From Planctomycetaceae bacterium (GTDB lineage Bacteria > Planctomycetota > Planctomycetia > Planctomycetales > Planctomycetaceae): DNA of 64,000 nt. A program made the position numbers and the translations under genes. The DNA is taken from positions 1 to 64,000 of the forward strand of contig OMIV01000190.1 of NCBI GenBank assembly GCA_900299185.1, in the 5' to 3' direction. The notes below the pieces were generated by a model, which saw only the letters and a program-made list of their open reading frames with translations, was not told where the DNA came from and made no database searches. This document shows, in pieces, positions 54,522-62,154 of the stretch. Numbering within the stretch: position 1 is the first letter of the stretch; each line of letters begins with the position of its first letter.

Positions 54522-54734
54522 TCATTCCGCGACCGTCTGAAGTCGTCCTCGATGAAGTATCGCGTCACACAGATCGAGAGCTGTCGCGGGCACACTCTCG
54601 CTGGGCACGATTAATGAGGACGACTCTGCCGATTCGCTGCACCACAAGTCGAGCGGTTCGTTACCGCATCCGGGAAGCTCGATGAAAGCACAGGCGATTC
54701 GACAGGTCACGCGGCTCGGAACGATGTGTTGCAT
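54522..54734 (-). CDS. Candidate small soluble protein, unassigned
   Basis: The 70-residue frame MQHIVPSRVTCRIACAFIEL... starts from an ATG and has codon use like its neighbours, but no motif. It lies between the UDP-glucuronate epimerase gene and the small exported protein gene, on the same strand as both, close to each. It may be real or a chance frame in a 256-base gap. Confidence 0.35.
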   Translation of the reverse strand: MQHIVPSRVTCRIACAFIELPGCGNEPLDLWCSESAESSSLIVPSESVPATALDLCDAILHRGRLQTVAE

Positions 54735-54765
54735 CGAATGAACGCTCCGCGGCGCCGACAGACGG

Positions 54766-55782
54766 TTACAGCTTGTGGTACTCGCGATACCAACTCACGA
54801 AGCGCTCAATACCCACTTCGATGGGAGTAGCAGGTTTGAATCCCACGTCGCGCATGAGGTCGTCGACATCCGCATAAGTCGCGGGCACATCGCCAGGCTG
54901 CATCGGTAAGAAGTTCTTTTCGGCGGTCTTGCCCAAACATTTTTCGAGCGTCTCGATCATGTGCAGCAACTCGACGGGCTGATTGTTACCGATGTTGTAG
55001 ACGCGATACGGAGCCTTGCTGGTCGCGGGATCGGGATGATCGCCGCTCCAATTGGGATTTCCCGTCGGCACATTGTCGGAGACTCGCACCACTCCCTCGA
55101 CAATGTCCGCCACGAACGTGAAATCGCGTTTCATCTTTCCATGATTGAAAACGTCGATCGGCTTCCCCGACAGAATAGCCTTCGTGAACAGGAACAAGGC
55201 CATGTCTGGTCGGCCCCACGGCCCATAAACCGTGAAGAACCTCAGACCCGTCGTCGGCATGTCGAAGAGATGGCTATAGGTATGAGCCATCAATTCGTTC
55301 GCCTTCTTGGTAGCTGCATACAAGCTGATGGGATGATCGACGTTGTGATGGATCGAGAAGGGATTGTTGGTATTCGCGCCATAGACGCTGCTCGATGACG
55401 CATACACCAAGTGCTTCACTCCGCTGTGCCGGCAAGCTTCAAGGATGTTGACGAAGCCCACCAAGTTCGCGTCGACATAAGCATGAGGATTCGTCAGCGA
55501 GTACCTGACTCCGGCTTGTGCCGCCAGGTTAATCACGACATCAAACTTCTCGTCCTGACACAGCTTCATCAGCCGATCTCGTTCTGTCAGATCAGCATGC
55601 AAGAAGGTGAAACCTGGCTGACCTTCCAATTGCTTGAGCCGAGCGTGCTTGTACTCAACCGGGTAGTAAGGCACGAGGTTGTCATACCCCACAACAGTGT
55701 CGCCACGAGCCAGCAGCTTCTTGGTGGTATGAAACCCAATAAACCCAGCCGCGCCGGTGACGAGATACTTCTTGGAGGACAT
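54766..55782 (-). CDS. UDP-glucuronate 4-epimerase-like NAD-dependent epimerase
   Basis: The 338-residue product is an extended SDR with GAAGFIGF (10-17), an YASSSSVYG block (128-135), and catalytic Tyr155 and Lys159 in YAATKK. The sequence follows UDP-glucuronate 4-epimerase (GlcA to GalA), with a [20 protein letters not shown] segment after the catalytic part. It acts in the cytoplasm and makes UDP-galacturonate for surface polysaccharide. I chose ATG 55782 because of its AAGGAAG site. It lies 223 bases after the UDP-xylose synthase gene on the same strand. Confidence 0.88.
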   Translation of the reverse strand: MSSKKYLVTGAAGFIGFHTTKKLLARGDTVVGYDNLVPYYPVEYKHARLKQLEGQPGFTFLHADLTERDRLMKLCQDEKFDVVINLAAQAGVRYSLTNPHAYVDANLVGFVNILEACRHSGVKHLVYASSSSVYGANTNNPFSIHHNVDHPISLYAATKKANELMAHTYSHLFDMPTTGLRFFTVYGPWGRPDMALFLFTKAILSGKPIDVFNHGKMKRDFTFVADIVEGVVRVSDNVPTGNPNWSGDHPDPATSKAPYRVYNIGNNQPVELLHMIETLEKCLGKTAEKNFLPMQPGDVPATYADVDDLMRDVGFKPATPIEVGIERFVSWYREYHKL

Positions 55783-56005
55783 GGACGCTTCCTTGCGATG
55801 CAAATGGATTACTTAATTCGTCGACGTGATTCCTGACACACAGTCGCTGACACTGGCGCCGCGATTGTCACTTCATGAGCATGCTGTGAATCGACAATCA
55901 CTTCTCATCTCGGTTGTCCAATTCAGTCAGTCGCAAGCCGCTCATCGAAAAGCTCGGGATGAATCCGTGGCTCGCCAAGAATGGAATCTTCCGGCCATCC
56001 AGCGG

Positions 56006-56947
56006 CTATTCTTCAGCTAACTGCTTTCGGTAGTACGTGACCGTCTTCTCCAAGCCGGTCTTAAGATCGATGCGAGGTTCCCAGCCGAGCAGACGTTTGG
56101 CTTTACTGATGTCGGGGCAGCGGCGAGTTGGATCGTCTTTGGGTAACGGGCGATAGTCGATCGGTGACTTCGAACCGGTGACTTCGAGCACCGCTTGAGC
56201 AAGCTCCAGCATCGAGTACTCGCCGGGATTGCCAACGTTGACCGGACCTGTGTCGTTGTCATCGAGATCCATTAGCCGCTGCATGCCTTCCAGCAGATCG
56301 TCCACGAAGCAGAACGAACGAGTCTGTTTGCCATCGCCATAGATCGTCAGTGGCTCGCCCTTAAGAGCTTGCACGATGAAGTTGGAAATCACGCGACCAT
56401 CATTCTGATCCATCCGCGGACCGTAAGTATTGAAGATGCGAATGATGCGAGTCTCGACGCCGTGCGCCTGGGAATAATTCATACACAGCGACTCGGCGAT
56501 GCGTTTCCCTTCGTCGTAACAACTCCGCGGACCAATCGGATTCACGTGCCCCCAATAGTCCTCAGTCTGAGGATGCACTTGAGGATCACCATAGACCTCG
56601 GACGTTGACGCTTGCAGCACGCGAGCTCGGCATCGCTTCGCCAGTCCAAGCACATTGACCATACCCACCGTCGAAGTCTTGATCGTCTTGATGGGATTGA
56701 ACTGATACGCCACCGGCGACGCGGGACAGGCCAGATTGAAGATGCGTCCGACCTCGACGGTCAGCGAATGCACGATGTCGTGTCGGATGAGTTCGAACCG
56801 CGGATGACCGATCAAGTGCGCGATATTGGCTTTGCGACCGGTGAAGAAGTTGTCGACGCAAATCACTTCGTGCCCGCGTTCGATCAAACGATCGCACAGA
56901 TGGCTTCCCAAGAATCCGGCACCGCCGGTGACGAGAACAGGCTGCAT
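56006..56947 (-). CDS. UDP-glucuronate decarboxylase (UDP-xylose synthase)
   Basis: The 313-residue product is a soluble UDP-xylose synthase. Seen are [10 protein letters not shown] (8-17), [20 protein letters not shown] (family mark), [20 protein letters not shown], catalytic Tyr144 and Lys148 in [11 protein letters not shown], and [10 protein letters not shown]. It converts UDP-glucuronate to UDP-xylose with NAD+. It shares its substrate with the downstream UDP-glucuronate 4-epimerase, so the pair splits UDP-GlcA into two sugars for surface glycans. A small membrane protein gene lies just upstream, 9 bases away. Confidence 0.93.
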   Translation of the reverse strand: MQPVLVTGGAGFLGSHLCDRLIERGHEVICVDNFFTGRKANIAHLIGHPRFELIRHDIVHSLTVEVGRIFNLACPASPVAYQFNPIKTIKTSTVGMVNVLGLAKRCRARVLQASTSEVYGDPQVHPQTEDYWGHVNPIGPRSCYDEGKRIAESLCMNYSQAHGVETRIIRIFNTYGPRMDQNDGRVISNFIVQALKGEPLTIYGDGKQTRSFCFVDDLLEGMQRLMDLDDNDTGPVNVGNPGEYSMLELAQAVLEVTGSKSPIDYRPLPKDDPTRRCPDISKAKRLLGWEPRIDLKTGLEKTVTYYRKQLAEE

Positions 56948-56956
56948 TTCAAATGC

Positions 56957-57166
56957 TCAACAACAAGGAATGATCGGCGACAACAACCACATCAGTGGGA
57001 AGAACAAGTCACTCAAGAAGCCACTCGAAGGACAATAATTACCAGGCCAAGTCATGTAGACGACGAACCCAGTCAGATACGTCAACAGAAGGCTCACACC
57101 GCCCACTGTCAGACGGCCTTCGAACTTCGAGATAGGAATTTGGGAGAGTTGTCCGTGAGCTGACAT
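56957..57166 (-). CDS. Small membrane protein upstream of UDP-xylose synthase
   Basis: The 69-residue product starts MSAHGQLSQIPISKFEGRL and has two hydrophobic segments (about 21-42 and 50-67). I chose the ATG at 57166; the frame extends to 57370 but only the last part looks like protein. It ends 9 bases before the UDP-xylose synthase start, so the two should be cotranscribed and may form one unit. Function unknown; a membrane tether for sugar enzymes is possible. Confidence 0.6.
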   Translation of the reverse strand: MSAHGQLSQIPISKFEGRLTVGGVSLLLTYLTGFVVYMTWPGNYCPSSGFLSDLFFPLMWLLSPIIPCC

Positions 57167-57448
57167 GATTATTTCGCGGGACCAGAGACCACTCGTGCCA
57201 GAGATAGGAACTGAGACCAACGCAGGGTCGTCATTCTCTGCTTGTGCGCGAAGACCATCTCGCAGACTCCAGCCTGAGTGAATCAAGCGGGGAATCAGAC
57301 AGAGCGAACCGAGACATCCACTCCGATCAGGCTCAAAACTCGGATTCCCAAACTTTCGCCAGAGCGTCATCCTTGAACCACTCGGCTTTTTGCATCGCGA
57401 ACTGCGGCAGCATTCGCAACCTAATACCTCACAGCCCCATCGCTCATT

Positions 57449-58357
57449 ATGAAACTAAACTTGCTGGCCTTTACTGCGGCGTTGTTCGTTGGCTCGTACG
57501 CGGTGGCTCAAGAGTCGTCTCCGTCGATCATCATCAGCGGAGCACAGATCACGTTGGCCGAGCAAGTAGAAGTGCCCGCATCCGAAGTCGGCATCTTGGA
57601 CAAGTTGACGATTCGAGAAGGCGATCTTGTCGAAGACGGCCAAATCTTGGGCCGACTCGAAGATCGCGACGCGACCTTGGCATTCAAACGAGCGGAAGCT
57701 GAAGCCGCGATCGCCGCCGAAGCCGCTCGCAGCGACGTCGCCGTGCGTTCGGCCAAAGTCGCTCATGAAACGGCCAAAGCGGAACTTGCTCGGGCTCAAG
57801 AAGCGATCGAGAAGTACAACAAGTCGGTGTCTCTCACCGAGATCGATCGGCTCAGATTAGCTGTCGATCAAACCAAGTTGCAGATTGAACAAGCCGAGAT
57901 CGCTCAGAAGACTTCCAAGCTACAACTAGAGTTGAAGACCGCCGAAGTCGCGATCACCAAACGCAAACTCGAACGGCATGACATCCGCGCGCGAGTGACC
58001 GGGCGAGTGCTCGAAGTTCAAAAGCATGTCGGCGAATGGGTCGAGCCCGGTAAGACGATTCTCAAAGTCGCGCGACTCGATCGACTGCGCTGCAAAGGGT
58101 TTGTGGACCCGACCAAGCTAACCTTCGACCCAACCGGTCATGCGGTGCGCATCGTCGTCAGTCAGGGCAAAGGCAAATCGACCACGCTGATGGGCAAACT
58201 GGTCTTTGTGCATCCTGAAGTCACCCTGAAGAGCGACATTGAAGTTTGGGCCGAATTCGAAAACCGAGACCGCCTCGTGCGTCCCGGTGTTTCTGCGGAG
58301 ATGGAGATTCTGGCCAACGAAAAGCTCGCCACCACCGCTTCTGCTGGTGCCAAATAG
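57449..58357 (+). CDS. HlyD-type periplasmic adaptor protein
   Basis: The 302-residue product has a signal peptide (1-20, cut near YAVAQ) and the membrane-fusion-protein layout: a lipoyl-like half (VPASEVGILDKLTIREGDLVEDGQILGRLED), a helical hairpin of about 110 residues rich in Ala, Glu and Lys, the second lipoyl half (DIRARVTGRVLEVQKHVGEWVEPGKTIL) and a beta barrel. It links an inner-membrane transporter to an outer channel. No transporter partner is adjacent. A dispersed hairpin begins 3 bases after its stop. Confidence 0.88.
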   Translation: MKLNLLAFTAALFVGSYAVAQESSPSIIISGAQITLAEQVEVPASEVGILDKLTIREGDLVEDGQILGRLEDRDATLAFKRAEAEAAIAAEAARSDVAVRSAKVAHETAKAELARAQEAIEKYNKSVSLTEIDRLRLAVDQTKLQIEQAEIAQKTSKLQLELKTAEVAITKRKLERHDIRARVTGRVLEVQKHVGEWVEPGKTILKVARLDRLRCKGFVDPTKLTFDPTGHAVRIVVSQGKGKSTTLMGKLVFVHPEVTLKSDIEVWAEFENRDRLVRPGVSAEMEILANEKLATTASAGAK

Positions 58358-58360
58358 CAC

Positions 58361-58397
58361 CGACCTCGTTCGCAGGCAGAGCCTGGGAACGAGGTCG
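58361..58397. repeat. CTCGTTC/CAGGC palindromic dispersed repeat
   Basis: CGACCTCGTTC (58361-58371) pairs with GAACGAGGTCG (58387-58397), and inside CAGGC pairs with GCCTG around AGA, with one G-G mismatch at 72/86. I recall the consensus of this hairpin as widespread in planctomycetes and other bacteria. It starts just after the adaptor stop and may serve as its transcript end, though no T-run follows. Confidence 0.75.
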
Positions 58398-58439
58398 ATC
58401 AACATCGCTTATTTGTGGCCCGATCAATTCGTCAGGGCG

Positions 58440-59165
58440 CTACGGGTTGACCGTTCCTTCGTCGATCGCCTTCTCAAACTCTGCAGCGATGTCGACTTCG
58501 AACGGCTCGTCGGGAATCTCGACGGCGTCGGCAACCTCTTTGACTTTGGCAAGGAACGCTCGGACTTCCTCGTCAGTCATCCGTTGTTTGAGCTTCTTGC
58601 GATGCTCACCGTCTTCATCCATCAAGAGGTTCATCACAGCCTCTTGTTGCTTATCGTCGAATTTGCTTTCGAAGAGTCCTCGTGCGTAGCGTTCCAACGA
58701 ACGATGCGCCACTTGCTTCTCATCCTCACTCAGCCCCGACGGTTTGACGAAGTGCTGCTCGGCACTGGTGGTTAGGGCGATGATCAACAGCGGGCTCTTC
58801 ACAATCTTTTGTACGATCTGCCCGACTTGTTGATTGGTTAAGCGTCCGGCTTTGTAGTCATCCGCCAAGCGATTCAACCGCTCTTTGATCCTCGCTTTTC
58901 CTTCCGGTGGCAGTTCGGCCTTCTCAATCACTTCCGACGCCATGCTGACCGTGAAATCAGCCATGAGTCGCTTGGCGTTCATTGCCAAATAGACGCCGAC
59001 AATCACCATCAAAATGGCGAACAACACGGCCGCCACTCCGCAGCCGATCATCGCGTTACGGCAACCAGTGTTCTTATTCGACGATTCGAAAACCGCATCG
59101 TTGTCACGCTCGTCATCAGAACGAACGGGGCCATTCGGTGAGTCAGCGGCAGCGCGATCAGACAT
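58440..59165 (-). CDS. Single-pass membrane protein, unknown function
   Basis: The 241-residue product has an acidic, disordered N-terminus with a central membrane helix (about 40-63) after NKNTGCRNAMIG. The rest is a long, mostly helical soluble domain with an acidic C-terminus. A GGAGC site precedes the ATG at 59165; the longer frame to 59183 was not chosen. I do not recognise the family. It is convergent with the adaptor gene. Confidence 0.7.
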   Translation of the reverse strand: MSDRAAADSPNGPVRSDDERDNDAVFESSNKNTGCRNAMIGCGVAAVLFAILMVIVGVYLAMNAKRLMADFTVSMASEVIEKAELPPEGKARIKERLNRLADDYKAGRLTNQQVGQIVQKIVKSPLLIIALTTSAEQHFVKPSGLSEDEKQVAHRSLERYARGLFESKFDDKQQEAVMNLLMDEDGEHRKKLKQRMTDEEVRAFLAKVKEVADAVEIPDEPFEVDIAAEFEKAIDEGTVNP

Positions 59166-59194
59166 GAAGTGAAGCTCCAGCAAATCAAACTCGA

Positions 59195-59218
59195 GTGAAG
59201 TCCGTCGCAGCGACGGTT
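59195..59218. repeat. Short AAGTCCGTCGC palindromic repeat
   Basis: CCGTCGC and GCGACGG form a perfect 7-base stem around one base. The site shares AGTCCGTCGCAGCG with the block at 5.9 kb and the AAGTCCGTCG core with the long inverted repeat at 7.7 kb. Confidence 0.55.
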
Positions 59219-59379
59219 AAGCCATCGAGTCACATCATCGACAGCAACTCGACCGAGTTGCAACGCAGGTGCGATTGCGATGAACTCCCCGCGACTCCAG
59301 AGGAGAACGTGCCGGTGCATGGTTCCGCGCTTGCACGCCGACATCGAAGAACAATGTCCCCCACATAAAGGATTTCAGA

Positions 59380-60525
59380 ATGCGACTTCAGTACTTCGCG
59401 AGTTGGTGTGTTGCCGGAGCGATCGCGGTATCCGCGACCTCTTTGCCAGCGGATGAATTCGATGACCACGTTGCTGCAATTAAGTCCGTCCAAAAGGAAG
59501 CCATCGGCAATGACGCCGCAGCCAACGCTGTCAAAGCGTTGTCGACACTGCCCGTGACTTCGCTCACCAGACTGCTTAGCGCGTTCCAAGATGCCTCGCC
59601 GTTGGCCTCCAACTACCTGAGAGCCGCAACAGAAACCGTTGTCGATCGTCAGCTCGCAGCTGGAGTAAAACTTCCAACAAAAGATCTCGAAGCATTCATG
59701 CTGGATCGCAACCAAGATCCTCGGGCGCGACGACTGGCATACGAAACTCTGCGTCGAGTCGACGATACGGCTGAAGGTCGCTTGATCCCCGGCATGCTGC
59801 TCGATCCAGGTGCCGAGTTTCGTCGCGACGCCGTCCGGTTGCTCATCGCGAAAGCCACTGAGCAAGCCGCAACCAACAAGGATGCGTCGATCGCGACTTA
59901 TCAAGAAGCACTGAAAGGCGCGACTGAAGAGGATCAGGTCAAAGACATCTCAGGAGCACTGAAGAAGCTCGGAGTGACAGTCGACCTGCAACAACACTTT
60001 GGCTTCCTCACGAATTGGAAGGTCATTGGTCCATTCGACAACAAGGGCTTGATTGGCTTCGATGCTACCTACGCTCCTGAGAAGTCGATTGAGCTTGCGG
60101 CCAAGCTCACCGGGCAATCGGGTGAAGTGAGCTGGGGCGATGTCACGACTAAGGACGACTTCGGTGTGATCGACATCGCGAAGTCTCTCAGCCCCTACAA
60201 AGGCGCGGTCATGTATCTGACTACCAACTTTGTTAGCGATCGTGACCGCACCGTCGAGTTGCGATTGGGCACGCCCAATGCCTGGAAGGTCTGGGTCAAC
60301 GGGCAACTGTTGTTTGGCCGAGACGAATACCACCGCGGCATGGCAATTGACCAATACCGAGTGAAAGCAGCGTTGAAGTCCGGCACGAATTCTGTGCTCG
60401 TCAAACTCTGCCAGAACGAACAGACCGAAGACTGGGCTCAGCGCTACCAACTGCAACTGCGAGTCTGCGACTCATCCGGCGTCGCCATTCATGAGGCCAA
60501 GCAGACAGCTCACGCCAGCAAGTAG
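59380..60525 (+). CDS. Exported protein with HEAT-like and carbohydrate-binding-like parts
   Basis: The 381-residue product has a signal peptide (1-24, cut near SLPAD). About 130 residues of short helices resemble HEAT-like repeats. After residue 200 a beta-rich part has FLTNWKVIGPFDNKGLIGFD and later ELRLGTPNAWKVWVNGQLLFG, which resembles a jelly-roll or PA14-like domain with a WVNGQ sugar-type loop. It is probably periplasmic. Function unknown. An AAAGGA site precedes the ATG at 59380. Confidence 0.7.
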   Translation: MRLQYFASWCVAGAIAVSATSLPADEFDDHVAAIKSVQKEAIGNDAAANAVKALSTLPVTSLTRLLSAFQDASPLASNYLRAATETVVDRQLAAGVKLPTKDLEAFMLDRNQDPRARRLAYETLRRVDDTAEGRLIPGMLLDPGAEFRRDAVRLLIAKATEQAATNKDASIATYQEALKGATEEDQVKDISGALKKLGVTVDLQQHFGFLTNWKVIGPFDNKGLIGFDATYAPEKSIELAAKLTGQSGEVSWGDVTTKDDFGVIDIAKSLSPYKGAVMYLTTNFVSDRDRTVELRLGTPNAWKVWVNGQLLFGRDEYHRGMAIDQYRVKAALKSGTNSVLVKLCQNEQTEDWAQRYQLQLRVCDSSGVAIHEAKQTAHASK

Positions 60526-60725
60526 TGCGTCTATAGACCGATTCAGGGGACGCGAAAGCTACAGAGTGACGTGATGAAACTCGCACAACTCTCCGACGTT
60601 CCCCCGATGTGATGAACCAGACCGCGAAACGCGGACGACGCCGATTGGCGACTCAACAAATCATGAAATCAGCCCTAGATCTGACATCAAGCGATGCATG
60701 ATCTGGGCACCTAAGGAACATTGTC

Positions 60726-61961
60726 ATGAGGATCTCTTTCCGCAGATTTGCATCCGTAACGACTCGATCACTCGTTGCGACACTCGCACTCGCCTGCCTG
60801 ACGGGTGCTGATTGGCGGCAGTTTCGAGGCAACGACCTAACGAGTGTCGTGGCTGATGCGAAGCTGCCGACGACTTGGTCTGGCACTGACGACAAGACCG
60901 AGAACATCGGTTGGAAGGCACCACTGCCAGGGCGCGGTTTGTCAGGACCGATCGTCGTTAATGGCCGCGTCTATGTGACGGCCAGCAGCGGGTTCACCCA
61001 GGACCGGCTGCATGTGTTGTGCTTCGATCAGGGCTCTGGCAAGAAGCTGTGGGAGCGTCAGTTTTGGGCCACCGGACGCACAATGACTCATCCCAAAACG
61101 ACAGTCGCATCGTCGACGCCCTGCAGCGACGGCACACGTATCTTCGCTCAGTTTTCGAGCAACGATGTCGCGTGCCTCGACCTTGATGGCAACCTATTGT
61201 GGTATCGAGGACTCACTCATGACTTCCCCAACGCATCCAACAGTTTGGGCATGGCGTCGTCTCCAGTCGTTGTTGGTGACACGCTGATCTGTCAGGTCGA
61301 AAACGACGCCGAGTCCTTTGCCACGGGACTCGACGTCAACAACGGCGCATCACGTTGGAAGAAGGTCCGACCGAAGCGAGCGAACTGGACCTCGCCGGTT
61401 ACGCTGAAGGATGAGTCCGGTCGTACTCAAGTCATGCTGCAATCGTCGGCGGGCATTGAAGCCATCGATGCCAACTCGGGCTCAAAGTTGTGGGAGTTCA
61501 CCAAGGGCGCTTCGACCATTCCGTCATCGGTCGTCACGAACGGTTCGCTGCTGATTCCGTCCAACGGTCTGACGTCGGTGAAACCATCAGCCGGAAGTGG
61601 CTTCGAACTACTCTGGAACGAAGGCAAGCTTGGCCCAGCTACGGCCAGTCCGATCGTTCTGGGAGACAAGGTCTTCACGTTGAACAGCGCGGGAGTGATG
61701 AGTGCCGCTGAAGTCGCCACAGGCAAGCTGGCCTGGCAACTGAGACTCAAAGGCCCCTTCACATCATCGCCCGTCGGGAGTGGCTCGCACTTGGTGATCT
61801 TCAACGAAGCCGGTCTGGGCCAAGTCGTGAACGTTGCCGGAGAGAAAGGCGAAATCGTTTCCGAGAACGACATCAAAGAAACGATCCTCGCAACGCCCGC
61901 ACTCAGCGGAAACGCCATCTTCGTCCGCAGCGATAAGCACCTGTGGAAGATCGGTGGCTGA
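60726..61961 (+). CDS. Exported PQQ-like beta-propeller protein (BamB type)
   Basis: The 411-residue product has a signal peptide (1-28), then WRQFRGNDLTSVV, the usual opening of these planctomycete propellers. Repeats follow: CFDQGSGKKLWE, CLDLDGNLLWY, LDVNNGASRWKK, IDANSGSKLWEF and AEVATGKLAWQL, enough for one propeller of about seven to eight blades. It is periplasmic and likely binds partner proteins; a PQQ-dependent dehydrogenase activity is not supported. An AAGGA site precedes the ATG. It lies 200 bases after the HEAT-like exported protein gene on the same strand. Confidence 0.88.
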   Translation: MRISFRRFASVTTRSLVATLALACLTGADWRQFRGNDLTSVVADAKLPTTWSGTDDKTENIGWKAPLPGRGLSGPIVVNGRVYVTASSGFTQDRLHVLCFDQGSGKKLWERQFWATGRTMTHPKTTVASSTPCSDGTRIFAQFSSNDVACLDLDGNLLWYRGLTHDFPNASNSLGMASSPVVVGDTLICQVENDAESFATGLDVNNGASRWKKVRPKRANWTSPVTLKDESGRTQVMLQSSAGIEAIDANSGSKLWEFTKGASTIPSSVVTNGSLLIPSNGLTSVKPSAGSGFELLWNEGKLGPATASPIVLGDKVFTLNSAGVMSAAEVATGKLAWQLRLKGPFTSSPVGSGSHLVIFNEAGLGQVVNVAGEKGEIVSENDIKETILATPALSGNAIFVRSDKHLWKIGG

Positions 61962-61981
61962 GATGCAGAAGTGGCAACGGT

Positions 61982-62024
61982 GCGAGGCTGGCTCGCGCCG
62001 TCAGCCTCGCTCTTACATCTTTTC
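61982..62024 (+). terminator. Probable terminator after the propeller gene
   Basis: GCGAGGCTG (61982-61990) and CAGCCTCGC (62002-62010) form a perfect 9-base stem with an 11-base loop, followed by T-rich TCTTACATCTTTTC. It is 20 bases after the propeller gene stop. The stem is also of a type often seen as a dispersed repeat in planctomycetes. Confidence 0.6.
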
Positions 62025-62031
62025 TTGATTC

Positions 62032-62066
62032 ATCTCTGCGTCCTCTGCTGCTCTGCGGTGATCAGC
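62032..62066 (+). repeat. Dispersed CTCTGCG-type repeat, copy 2
   Basis: CTCTGCGTC, CTCTGCTG and CTCTGCGGTG units, then ATCAGCG. It is the second copy of the element at 36155-36188, in the same orientation, between the propeller and peptidase genes. Confidence 0.6.
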
Positions 62067-62154
62067 GTCCTTGAACGACAACGCGCTGACATCGCTGAGT
62101 ACATCGCACGACACGCCCGCTCCTCATACCGCTTGCCACTCAAAGGAAGTCGAT

